A stretch of 64,000 nucleotides of DNA from Hyphomicrobium_A sp963728165 (lineage in GTDB: Bacteria; Pseudomonadota; Alphaproteobacteria; Rhizobiales; Hyphomicrobiaceae), in NCBI GenBank assembly GCA_963728165.1, contig CAVSIY010000006.1:434001-498000 (forward strand). Reading direction: 5' to 3'. Positions 19,538 through 28,709 of the stretch are shown here, piece after piece. Positions within the stretch are counted from its first letter, which is position 1. Each line of letters starts with the position of its first letter. Position numbers and translations under genes: made by a program. The notes under the pieces are model-generated. The model was given only the letters and a program-made list of their open reading frames with translations, was not told where the DNA came from and ran no database searches.

Positions 19538-19569
19538 AAGCTTCAGCAAGTTCTTCTGGTGCAGTACGA

Positions 19570-22188
19570 TCAGAACCGGCGCAGCAGGCGCTCGAAGTAG
19601 TCGAGCTCCATCGGAGGGCGCGCCGGCTGCGCCAGCCGGCGGCGTATCTCCTCGAGAATCTCGCGGGCGCGCTGCACGTCGATCGCCTCTGGCACCTTGA
19701 CCGAGTTGCCGGCGTCCGGCCCCTGGAAGCGCTGCGGCCGTCCCAAGGGATCGCGCTGCTCGCCGTTCTGGCCGAAGCGCGAGGCGCCGCCCTGCTGCAT
19801 GCCCTCGGCCATCTTCTTGGCGCCCTCGCGCATCTGCTCGAGCGCGCTCGACTGATCGCCGAGTGCGGAGTTGGTGTCGCCCTGCTCGAGCGAACGCTGG
19901 GCGTTTTGCATGGCATCACGCGCGCCTTCGAGCTCCTTTGAGTTGGCGCCGAGCTCGTCCAGGCTCTTGCGGAGCTGCTCCAGCTGCTCCTTCAGCTGGC
20001 GCTGCTGCTCGCTCAAGCCTTGGCCCTGGCCGGCTTGGCGCTGCCCGCTGCCACGCTGACCCTGGCGGCTGCCCTGACCGTGCTGGCCTTGACCTTGCTG
20101 TCCTTGCTGCTGAAGCTCGCGCCCGCCCTGGCCGCCCGGCATGGTGCCGCCGGGAGTGCGCTGTCCCTGGCGCCGGTTCTCGCGGTAGGTGTCGTCCATC
20201 AGGCGCTGCTGCTGGCCGACGATGCCGCCGAGCTCGTCGAGCTTCTTCATCATCATCTGGCCGCGCTGCGCCTCTTGCTTCGACATCTGGCCCGACTGCA
20301 GCCGCTCCAAGAGATCGCGCAACTGGCTCAGCATCTGCTGCGCCTGCTCGCGCGAGCCGGCCTTGGTCATGTCCTCGAGGTTCTGCATCATGCGCTCGAG
20401 GTCTTGCTGGGACAGCTGCTGGTTGTTGGGATCGAGGCCCTCCGGCGGCATCTGATCCTTGTTGTTCTTGGCGAGCTGCTGGACGTATTTGCTCAAGGCG
20501 TCGCGCAGCTCCTGCATCAGGGCGTCGATCTCGGAATCGGGCGCGCCCTTCTCCAAGGCGTCGGCGAGCTTGTCCTGCGCGTCGCGCAGCGCCTTCTCCG
20601 CGTCCGACAGATCGCCGTCCTCGATCCTCAGCGCCAGCTCCCACAGCCCGTCGACGACGCTCTTGATCCCGGCACGCGAGTCGTCGCGCTCGAGCGAGCG
20701 GTAGGCGGTGCGTAAGCCCAGATAGACCGAAGTTGAGTCGATGAAGCCTTCCGGCGCGATGGTGAGCGCGTCGAGCGCGCGCAGGACCTGGTCGCGATAG
20801 CGCGGGTCGTCCATCAGCTTGGCCCGCTGCTCGATGACGGCGCGCGCCAGGGGCTTCTGGAAGCGCCGCTGCGGCAGCACCATGCGGATCGGCTTTGAGC
20901 GCCCCACGTTGCCGGCAATGTCGCGCGCTTCGAGCGTCAGCATGACCTCGCGGCCGGCATAGGGGTGGGGGCCGAAATCGATGTAGGTCTGCGCCTCCTT
21001 GGTGCCGCCGCGCGGCAGGTGCAGCGTGATCTCGGGCGGGCGCTCGAGCGGCGGGCGCGGGCCTTTGAGCACGTTGGTGCGCGCCCAGTCCTTCGACGGA
21101 TCGGCGGGCTTCTCCTTGACCTTCACCTTCTTGACCTTGGCCCCGGCCGAGACGGCGCCGTAGTCGTCCTCCACCTTGTAGGTGAGCTTCATCGAGCCAC
21201 GCTGCGTGCGCGTCGGCTCCTTGGTGAGCGCGATCGTCGGCGGCTTGTCGGGTATCACGTAGAAGGACCAGCGCGCGAGCTCCGAGCCCGAGGCCAGCAC
21301 GCGCACCTCGGCCGATTTCTTGAGCTCGTAGCGCAACTCGGAGATCTCGGACTTGCTGCCATAGGTCTTGCCCGCCTCCGGCTCCTTGGCCCCGACGTGC
21401 GTCTTCTCCGTGGCGCCTTCGGCCAGCACTTCCAGGCTCGGCGCGCCGAGCCCGCTGCCGCTCGTGCGCACGATCAGCACGCTGCGCTCAGGCACTGCGA
21501 TGAGCTTCGGCGTCGACGGCGGTGCGCTGGCGCGCGCCCCGTCGGCGAGCATCACCGGCGGCCGGCCGGTGTACGTGGGCGGCGTCACCCACGCATCGAG
21601 GCGCGCCGAGGCGAGCGCGATCGAGGACTTCAGGCGGAAGGCGGAGCGCAGGCGGTCGGACGCGCTGTCGCCGACGAGTGCGGCCAAGGCGAAGACGCCC
21701 AGCAGCAACAGCGCGCGCAATGCGATGGGGTCGGCGCGATCGGTGCGCGGGTGCGGATTGCCGACGCGCAAGCGCGAAAGGGCCGCGGCAAGGCGCGCGC
21801 GGTGGGCCTGCCAGAGGGCATTGGTGCGCGGATCATCGGCGTTGGCGGTGATGGTGTCCTCGTAGGAGGACGCCGGCCGGTGCGGGACGCCGGACACGCG
21901 CTCGATGCGGCGCACGCCTTCCTCATGGCTGGGAAAGCGCACGCGCGCGGCAAAGACGAGCGCGGCGAGGGCGGCGACGGCAAAAACGGCGAGCAGGGCA
22001 AGGTGCGCCGGCTGCGGCAGCAGCGGCCACACGCCCAGAAGCGAGACGATGAGGAACAGGCCGGCAACGCCGAGGATGAGCCACAGCCGCGGCCACAGGC
22101 GCTCGAACAGCAGCGCCCAGCGGCTCGCAGTCACCTTGCGCGCGAATTTGGCGTCCAGGGCGGAGGGGGAGTCCTTAGGCTCGGCCAT
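19570..22188 (-). CDS. TIGR02302/DUF4175 membrane protein (872 aa)
   Basis: An alphaproteobacterial family protein of unknown function, recognised by its layout. Two N-terminal spans (LWLILGVAGLFLIVSLLGVW, LALLAVFAVAALAALVF) and a third near residue 160 (ALRALLLLGVFALAALVG) precede a large extracytoplasmic part (LDAWVTPPTYTGRPPVML). The latter half is coiled-coil and extremely Gln/Gly-rich (ELQQQGQQGQGQHGQGSRQ), with repeated LEQLR/DMMKKLDEL heptads. The C-terminal segment (VPEAIDVQRAREILEEIRRR) is conserved in the family. ATG 22188 gives full length. It is convergent with the lipid A oxidase gene across a REP pair. Family members are linked to the envelope in general only. Confidence 0.85.
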   Translation of the reverse strand: MAEPKDSPSALDAKFARKVTASRWALLFERLWPRLWLILGVAGLFLIVSLLGVWPLLPQPAHLALLAVFAVAALAALVFAARVRFPSHEEGVRRIERVSGVPHRPASSYEDTITANADDPRTNALWQAHRARLAAALSRLRVGNPHPRTDRADPIALRALLLLGVFALAALVGDSASDRLRSAFRLKSSIALASARLDAWVTPPTYTGRPPVMLADGARASAPPSTPKLIAVPERSVLIVRTSGSGLGAPSLEVLAEGATEKTHVGAKEPEAGKTYGSKSEISELRYELKKSAEVRVLASGSELARWSFYVIPDKPPTIALTKEPTRTQRGSMKLTYKVEDDYGAVSAGAKVKKVKVKEKPADPSKDWARTNVLKGPRPPLERPPEITLHLPRGGTKEAQTYIDFGPHPYAGREVMLTLEARDIAGNVGRSKPIRMVLPQRRFQKPLARAVIEQRAKLMDDPRYRDQVLRALDALTIAPEGFIDSTSVYLGLRTAYRSLERDDSRAGIKSVVDGLWELALRIEDGDLSDAEKALRDAQDKLADALEKGAPDSEIDALMQELRDALSKYVQQLAKNNKDQMPPEGLDPNNQQLSQQDLERMMQNLEDMTKAGSREQAQQMLSQLRDLLERLQSGQMSKQEAQRGQMMMKKLDELGGIVGQQQRLMDDTYRENRRQGQRTPGGTMPGGQGGRELQQQGQQGQGQHGQGSRQGQRGSGQRQAGQGQGLSEQQRQLKEQLEQLRKSLDELGANSKELEGARDAMQNAQRSLEQGDTNSALGDQSSALEQMREGAKKMAEGMQQGGASRFGQNGEQRDPLGRPQRFQGPDAGNSVKVPEAIDVQRAREILEEIRRRLAQPARPPMELDYFERLLRRF

Positions 22189-22303
22189 GCGTCACGATAG
22201 CGGGATCACCCCTCGGGGCATAGCGGGCGCGCGCCCGGCACCCATTAAACTTTCGTCAGACGTTCACCATAAGTTGCCGGGGCAAGGACGGGCTGAAAAG
22301 CAA

Positions 22304-22330
22304 TGAGCCCCGGCTTGTGACCGGGGCTCA
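22304..22330. repeat. Perfect palindrome TGAGCCCCGG N7 CCGGGGCTCA
   Basis: A 10-bp perfect stem with a 7-base loop between the start of the TIGR02302 gene and the terminator of the small His-rich gene. It could be a second terminator or an operator; the sequence alone does not decide. Confidence 0.45.
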
Positions 22331-22350
22331 ACGTGCGAGAACCAGCAAGC

Positions 22351-22377
22351 AAAAAGGGCGCCCCTTTTGGGGCGCCC
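22351..22377 (-). terminator. Rho-independent terminator of the small His-rich gene
   Basis: On the minus strand GGGCGCCCC-AAAA-GGGGCGCCC is followed by TTTTT (AAAAA at 22351-22355). The 9-bp stem is perfect and starts 25 bp after the stop codon at 22403. Confidence 0.88.
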
Positions 22378-22402
22378 TAGCTGTGTCGCGCTTAGTCTGC
22401 GC

Positions 22403-22615
22403 TCACCACCAGCGGCAATGCCGGCGATGGTGCCGCCACCAGCAATGATGGCGATGGTGACGGCGATGCCACCGATGCCGGTATCCGACTTGCTCGACAT
22501 TGGTCGCGCTGTCCTTCAGCAGGCTGAGGGAGCCTGCCGCTGGAGTAGCCTGTGCGGGCACGCCAAAAGCCACGATAAACGCGGCGATTGCGAGCGCGCA
22601 GAAGGTCTTTGGCAT
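22403..22615 (-). CDS. Small secreted His/Arg/Trp-rich protein (70 aa)
   Basis: The start at 22615 is set by GGGAGGA seven bases upstream and by a Sec signal peptide (MPKTFCALAIAAFIVAFGVPAQA). The mature part is about 45 residues, and its end is almost entirely His, Arg, Trp and Cys (YRHRWHRRHHRHHCWWRHH...). This fits metal binding or a strongly cationic peptide. Strong flanking signals (own ribosome site, own terminator) make it a single-gene unit. Similar HRRHHRH-tailed exported proteins are widespread in Rhizobiales without a known role. The frame is open further upstream to 22798 but without a signal. A competing frame at 22264-22500 has neither ribosome site nor export signal. Confidence 0.75.
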   Translation of the reverse strand: MPKTFCALAIAAFIVAFGVPAQATPAAGSLSLLKDSATNVEQVGYRHRWHRRHHRHHCWWRHHRRHCRWW

Positions 22616-22805
22616 GTAATCGTCCTCCCGAGTTGGATTGGCGGGCACCAGGCCCACACCCATCCTAACAGCTATAAGGGATGAACAGCACATGAATGGA
22701 TGAGATCGATTTTGCGGCTGCCCCGGATTTAGGGCACCTTCCCGCTGGATCAGGACAGCAGGTCGGCATCCTGGACAGCCCCAAAGGGCCCAAATCAAGG
22801 GCAGA

Positions 22806-24077
22806 TCACGCCAGCCAGGCGGGCAGGCGGTCCAGCCCGATGAGGTCGGCGTAGGGGGGCCGTGGGCGCACGACGCAATAGTCCTCGCCCTTGACGAGCA
22901 CCTCCGGCACCAGGGCCCGTGTGTTGTAGGTCGAGGACATCACCGCCCCGTAGGCCCCCGCCGTCATGACCGCCAACAGATCGCCGGCCGCGAAGGGGGG
23001 CAGGTTGCGGTCGAGCGCCAGGTAGTCGCCCGTCTCGCACACCGGCCCGACGATGTCCTGCGCCACCGGCGGCATGGCGCCCTTGGCCTGCTCGACAGCC
23101 CAGATCTCGTGGCGGGCCTCATAAAGCGTCGGGCGGATCAGGTCGTTCATGGCGGCGTCGACGACCGTGAACGTCTTGTCGACGCCCTCCTTGGAGTAGA
23201 GCACGCGCGTAACGAGCACGCCGGCGTTGCCGACGATCATGCGGCCGGGCTCTAAGATGAGCTTGAGGCCGAGATCGCCCAGCGTCTCCTTGATCACCGC
23301 GGCGTAGGCCGAGGGCGGCGGAGCGACGTCGCCTTCGGAGGAGTAATAAGGCACGCCGAGGCCGCCGCCGAGGTCGAGGTGCGTGATCTTGTGCCCGTCG
23401 CGCAGCAGCGCCTCTGCCAGCTCGCGCATGAGGCGGAAGGCGTTGCGGAAGGGCTCCAGATCCGTGATCTGGCTGCCGATGTGCATATGGATGCCGGTGA
23501 CGGCGATGCCCGGCAGCGTGCGGGCCTCGGCATAGAGCCGCGGCGAGGAGCCATAGGGGATGCCGAACTTGTTCTCGGCCTTGCCCGTCGAAATCTTGGC
23601 GTGCGTCTTGGCGTCGACGTCGGGATTGACGCGCAGCGCGATGCGCGCGGTGCGGCCCAAGCGCACCGCCTCCTCGCTCAAGACCTTGAGCTCGGGCTCG
23701 CTCTCGACGTTGAAGCCTGAAATGTCCTGCTCGAGCGCGAAGGCGATCTCCTCGCGCGTCTTGCCGACGCCGGCGAAGATGATCTTGGAGGCGGGAACGC
23801 CGGCTGCGAGCGCGCGCCGCAGCTCGCCTTCGGAGACGACGTCCATGCCGGCGCCGAGGCCGGCGAGCGTCTTCAGCACCGCCTGGTTGGAGTTCGCCTT
23901 CACGGCATAGCAGATGAGCGCGTCCTGACCCTTAAACGCCTCGGCCAGCACCCGGTAGTGGCGTTGCAGCGTCGCCGTCGCATAGCAGTAGAACGGCGTG
24001 CCGACCTCGGCAGCGATCTGCGCCAGGCTCACGTCCTCAGCGTGGAGGACCCCGCTCTTGTAATGGAAGTGATGCAT
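22806..24077 (-). CDS. lysA: Diaminopimelate decarboxylase
   Basis: Catalyses the last step of lysine synthesis, decarboxylation of meso-diaminopimelate to L-lysine, with pyridoxal phosphate. The 423-residue length is standard. The PLP lysine lies in CYAVKANSN (about residue 60), the phosphate-binding and substrate motifs in HMHIGSQITD and DLGGGLGVPY, and the partner-subunit catalytic site in GPVCETGDYLA. ATG 24077. It follows argH and lptM on the same strand with about 80 bp to lptM, the usual alphaproteobacterial arrangement. The other lysine genes dapD and dapE lie a few kilobases to the right. Confidence 0.97.
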   Translation of the reverse strand: MHHFHYKSGVLHAEDVSLAQIAAEVGTPFYCYATATLQRHYRVLAEAFKGQDALICYAVKANSNQAVLKTLAGLGAGMDVVSEGELRRALAAGVPASKIIFAGVGKTREEIAFALEQDISGFNVESEPELKVLSEEAVRLGRTARIALRVNPDVDAKTHAKISTGKAENKFGIPYGSSPRLYAEARTLPGIAVTGIHMHIGSQITDLEPFRNAFRLMRELAEALLRDGHKITHLDLGGGLGVPYYSSEGDVAPPPSAYAAVIKETLGDLGLKLILEPGRMIVGNAGVLVTRVLYSKEGVDKTFTVVDAAMNDLIRPTLYEARHEIWAVEQAKGAMPPVAQDIVGPVCETGDYLALDRNLPPFAAGDLLAVMTAGAYGAVMSSTYNTRALVPEVLVKGEDYCVVRPRPPYADLIGLDRLPAWLA

Positions 24078-24159
24078 GAGGGCTTGTAGCAGGCTCGCCC
24101 GAGATTCGCGCTAGTGTCCCGATTCCGAAGCTCGCGACGCCTCGAGGCTCGGTAGCGGA

Positions 24160-24393
24160 TCAGCGCAGCAGCGGATCGAGGATGAAGCCCTCGTGCGGCT
24201 TGGGCGGCGCGGCGGAATTGGGCTGCGTGCCTGCGGCCTCGGCCGACTTGGCCGTCCCGGCCGCCTTGGCGTGCGGCGGGGGATCGAGCGAGCCGCGCAC
24301 TCCGCAGGCGGCGAGCCCCATGCCCAGGCCCAAGCACAGGCCAGCGATCAAAAGGCCCCTGCCGACGCTCCTCGGTGTCAAGCTTACGAACAT
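24160..24393 (-). CDS. lptM: LptM-like small lipoprotein
   Basis: A 77-residue lipoprotein. After the signal (GRGLLIAGLCLGLGMGLAAC) the lipidated cysteine is followed by GVRGSLDPPP, the hallmark of LptM (formerly YifL), which assists disulfide maturation of the LptD LPS translocon at the outer membrane. The tail (AAGTAKSAEAAGTQPN...) is low complexity. ATG 24393 was chosen because the signal peptide starts there; the longer frame to 24579 adds only Arg/Pro-rich sequence. Its place between argH and lysA is the conserved genomic position of this lipoprotein. Confidence 0.85.
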   Translation of the reverse strand: MFVSLTPRSVGRGLLIAGLCLGLGMGLAACGVRGSLDPPPHAKAAGTAKSAEAAGTQPNSAAPPKPHEGFILDPLLR

Positions 24394-24496
24394 ATCCTCG
24401 ACCGACCGATCTTTGGGCGCGGGCAACCCCCGCGCCGAATGGCGCTGCCACCCCACCTCGACCGGGCAGGGTGGGCGCCGTGCCACCAAGTCCCTT

Positions 24497-25906
<1,410 letters not shown>

Positions 25907-25951
25907 GGGAGCGTGCTCCGTCAGCGGGCCGGTCTCGGCGAAAGGTGGACC

Positions 25952-26590
25952 ATGAGCGAAAAGACACCGAAGGCGAAGGGCACAAAGCCGCTCGCTACAT
26001 ATGCAGGCCTGGCAGCGCTGGCGGCGCTTGCTGCCTTCGCCGCGGTATACGTCATGCTTGGCCGCTCTGACAACGAAAGTCGCGTCGGCGCGGCGCCCGA
26101 AAGCGCGCAAAAGGGCGGCGTGGGCCCGCTGTCGCGCGGGGCCATGACCACCTTCGTCTTGAAGAAACCGCCTGCCGCCCTGCCCGACGTCCATTTCCTT
26201 AACGGCAAGGGCGAGGAGGTGAGCCTTGCGAGCTTCGCCGGCAAGACCGTGCTTTTGAACCTGTGGGCGACATGGTGCGCGCCCTGCCGCGAGGAGATGC
26301 CGGCGCTCGCCCGCCTGCAAAAGCAGCTCGGGTCCGACAAGTTCCAGGTGGTGGCGATGGCGGTGGACAAGGCAGGCCTCGACGGCGCGCGCAAGTTTCT
26401 CAAGGACAACAAGATCGAGGGTCTCGATCTCTACGCCGACCCGACGGCGCGGGAGGGCACCGCGCTCAAGGTGATCGGCATGCCGACCACCATCCTCATC
26501 AACGCGCAAGGCCGCGAGATCGGCCGCCTCATCGGCCCCGCCGCCTGGGACAGCCCGGAGGCGAAGCGGCTGATCGAGGCCTTTCTCTAG
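25952..26590 (+). CDS. tlpA: TlpA-family thiol:disulfide oxidoreductase
   Basis: A membrane-anchored periplasmic thioredoxin-like reductase of 212 residues, which keeps thiols reduced for cytochrome c or copper-site (CuA) assembly. It has one N-terminal span (YAGLAALAALAAFAAVYVML), then a thioredoxin fold with WATWCAPCREEMP (CxxC) and the cis-Pro loop GMPTT. ATG 25952 preceded by AAAGGTGG is preferred over the upstream in-frame start at 25913. It is divergent from argH, the arrangement commonly seen in this order. Confidence 0.93.
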   Translation: MSEKTPKAKGTKPLATYAGLAALAALAAFAAVYVMLGRSDNESRVGAAPESAQKGGVGPLSRGAMTTFVLKKPPAALPDVHFLNGKGEEVSLASFAGKTVLLNLWATWCAPCREEMPALARLQKQLGSDKFQVVAMAVDKAGLDGARKFLKDNKIEGLDLYADPTAREGTALKVIGMPTTILINAQGREIGRLIGPAAWDSPEAKRLIEAFL

Positions 26591-26598
26591 AGGCGTCT

Positions 26599-27102
26599 CT
26601 AGATGAGCCGCGAGGCGACGGCGACGAGCGCCAGCACCGCTGCGGCACAGACGAGCATGGCGTTGCGGCGCACGTTCGTCTCCGACCTCTCGAGCTGCGT
26701 CTGCAAGACCGCCAGCTCGGCGAGCTTCTTGTCGATCGCCTCGAACGACTTGTAGGTCAGCCCGACGAAGGTGCTCTTCTCGCCCTCGATGGCGTCGAGC
26801 CGGGATTTGAGATCCCTAAAGCCTCGCTGCATATCGGTGATCTTGTAGTCGCGCGAGTTCTTTAAGGTCTCCTCGAAGGCCTGGAACCGGCGCGCCCGGT
26901 TGGCCTCCTCGGCCATCTCCGCAATCGTCTGTCGGGCTTTCTCCGCCTCGCGCTCAAGCCGCGCGATCTGGGCGTTGACTCTGTCGAACTGCACTGCCGT
27001 CTCGGCGACAAAGCCGTCGCGGCCGAGCCATGGTCCCTGGGCGACCACGGCAACTCTCTCACCTTGCAACACAACGCAACCTTTCCTACCAACGCAACTC
27101 AT
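26599..27102 (-). CDS. Coiled-coil protein with C-terminal membrane anchor (167 aa)
   Basis: Not recognised. The body is one long predicted coiled coil (VNAQIARLEREAEKARQTIAEMAEEANRA..., then LKSRLDAIEGEKSTF...KKLAELAVLQTQLERSE). It ends in a hydrophobic tail of about 17 residues (AMLVCAAAVLALVAVAS) close to the C-terminus, so it resembles a tail-anchored protein. The reading frame opens at ATG 27102 but lacks a well-spaced ribosome site; a GTG near 27050 with AGGTGAGAG before it is an alternative. It is convergent with tlpA with an 8-bp gap and divergent from dapD. Confidence 0.65.
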   Translation of the reverse strand: MSCVGRKGCVVLQGERVAVVAQGPWLGRDGFVAETAVQFDRVNAQIARLEREAEKARQTIAEMAEEANRARRFQAFEETLKNSRDYKITDMQRGFRDLKSRLDAIEGEKSTFVGLTYKSFEAIDKKLAELAVLQTQLERSETNVRRNAMLVCAAAVLALVAVASRLI

Positions 27103-27257
27103 CCCCTAAGACTTGCAACTATGGCTATCGGAGTTTAACGCCGCGTATCCAATTGAAGCGACAGATGTAACTTTCGGCCGTCGGATTGACACGTCTGCCG
27201 ACGCGGGCCACAAGGCCGCCAGCACCGACAACTCTAAAAAGCAAAGGGTTTTTCGCA

Positions 27258-28112
27258 ATGCCCGCCCCCTCCGACATCCCCCAACTCAAGACCGCGATCG
27301 ACACCGTGTGGGAGGAGCGCCAGGGCATCAACCCGGGCACGACCGGCGTCATCCGCGATACGGTGGAGGCGGCGCTCGATCTCTTGGGCAAGGGCGAGGT
27401 GCGCGTCGCCGAGAAGGGGGCCGGCGGCTGGAGCGTCAATGAGTGGCTCAAGAAGGCGGTGCTGTTGTCGTTCCGCTTGAACGACATGACGGCGATCTCG
27501 GGCGCGCCCGGCGGCGCCACCTGGTGGGACAAGGTGCCCTCGAAGCTCGCCGGCATGACGCCTGACGACTTCCGCCGCGCCGGCTTTCGCGCGGTGCCGG
27601 GCTCGATCGTGCGCCGCTCCGCCTACATCGCGCCCAACGTCGTCTTGATGCCGTCGTTCGTGAACTTGGGCGCCTATGTCGACGAGGGCACCATGGTCGA
27701 CACCTGGGCGACGGTGGGCTCTTGCGCGCAGATCGGCAAGAACTGCCACCTCTCGGGCGGCGCCGGCATCGGCGGCGTGTTGGAGCCGCTGCAGGCCGGC
27801 CCCGTCATCATCGAGGACAACTGCTTCATCGGCGCGCGCGCCGAGGTGGCCGAGGGCGTGATCGTCGGCGAGGGCTCGGTGTTGTCGATGGGCGTCTATC
27901 TCGGCCAATCGACCACCATCATCGACCGCGCCACGGGCGAGAAGCACTTCGGCAAAGTGCCGCCCTACTCGGTGGTGGTCTCGGGGACTATGCCCGGCAA
28001 GCCGCTGCCCGACGGCTCGCCCGGGCCGAACCTCTATTGCGCCGTCATCGTCAAGCGCGTCGACGAGAAGACGCGCGCGAAGACGAGCATCAACGAGCTG
28101 TTGCGGACTTAG
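27258..28112 (+). CDS. dapD: 2,3,4,5-tetrahydropyridine-2,6-dicarboxylate N-succinyltransferase
   Basis: Transfers succinyl from succinyl-CoA to tetrahydrodipicolinate in the succinylase route to lysine and diaminopimelate. The 284-residue length is normal. A left-handed beta-helix of hexapeptide repeats is clear in the middle (NVVLMPSFVNLGAYVDEGTMVDTWATVGS, cut by family-typical loops such as GGAGIGGVLEPLQ), followed by the C-terminal domain (PGPNLYCAVIVKRVDEKTR). ATG 27258. Its last 112 bp and 83 bp of flank are present a second time at 30912, see the repeat entries. dapE, its usual near neighbour, is displaced by about 7 kb. Confidence 0.97.
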   Translation: MPAPSDIPQLKTAIDTVWEERQGINPGTTGVIRDTVEAALDLLGKGEVRVAEKGAGGWSVNEWLKKAVLLSFRLNDMTAISGAPGGATWWDKVPSKLAGMTPDDFRRAGFRAVPGSIVRRSAYIAPNVVLMPSFVNLGAYVDEGTMVDTWATVGSCAQIGKNCHLSGGAGIGGVLEPLQAGPVIIEDNCFIGARAEVAEGVIVGEGSVLSMGVYLGQSTTIIDRATGEKHFGKVPPYSVVVSGTMPGKPLPDGSPGPNLYCAVIVKRVDEKTRAKTSINELLRT

Positions 28113-28195
28113 CCTTCGCGTTCGGGCTCCGGCTCGGGCTGCTCATACTCCAACAGCCGACAATCAGCTGCCGCACCCTGAGGTCAGCATCTGAT
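28001..28195 (+). repeat. Direct repeat, copy 1 (dapD 3' end plus flank)
   Basis: This stretch, covering the last 37 codons of dapD and 83 bp beyond the stop, matches 30912-31106 with no gaps and about 10 mismatches by eye. The two copies flank the Rieske reductase segment. In the dapD part the substitutions are nearly all synonymous, including a full AGC-to-TCG serine switch. Confidence 0.9.
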
Positions 28196-28288
28196 CCAAC
28201 TCAGACGTTGCCGCAGCAGAGAACTTCGACTGCTCTCAAGGGATCACCCGACATCGTTTGCGCGCAGCGAGGGGGGAGCCTACCGACT

Positions 28289-28567
28289 TCATTTGTTGGT
28301 ATCGTCGCTGCTCGGGACATTCCTTCGGGCTGGCTGCTCAACTTTGTCGGTGTCGCTCTCCGGCTTCACACCCTGATCGTCGCCCGTGTGGGTGCCATTG
28401 TCGTTTCCCATTTTTGCCGACCCGGAATCTCCGCTCTGGCCCTCGGTCTGCATCTTCGAATCATCGCCATTGTCCGCGATGACCAGACCGTCATATGCCG
28501 AACTGACGCGCGCCGACGCGCCCACGCAGCCGGCGAAAACAAGAACGGCAACAACTAACGCTCTCAT
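28289..28567 (-). CDS. Small exported acidic protein (92 aa)
   Basis: Not a known family. ATG 28567 is preceded by AAGGAG at ideal spacing. A short export signal (MRALVVAVLVFAGCVGASA) contains an F-A-G-C that could be a weak lipobox. The mature protein is rich in Asp, Ser, Gly and Asn (DNGDDSKMQTEGQSGDSG), hence acidic and probably disordered. It lies 143 bp downstream of the Rieske-FAD reductase on the same strand. It is reminiscent in composition of the 84-residue exported protein at 30522 at the other end of the same segment, though I see no alignable sequence. Confidence 0.6.
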   Translation of the reverse strand: MRALVVAVLVFAGCVGASARVSSAYDGLVIADNGDDSKMQTEGQSGDSGSAKMGNDNGTHTGDDQGVKPESDTDKVEQPARRNVPSSDDTNK

Positions 28568-28709
28568 GTCGGTGCTCCTTGTCATCGAACGTGAAATGAA
28601 GATCTTACACCTGCGGTCCTCGATACGCTTCCAGATGTGTCGCCGCTTGGTCTTTCGAGCACAATTGCGACTTATGACGCGATGCCGCGTCGGTCTGTCC
28701 TCGCCGTCG

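Noticed and set aside
22264..22500. Minus-strand frame with a hydrophobic start overlapping the His-rich gene
   Set aside because: No ribosome site, reads through the terminator hairpin, and the competing frame has AGGAG and a signal peptide.
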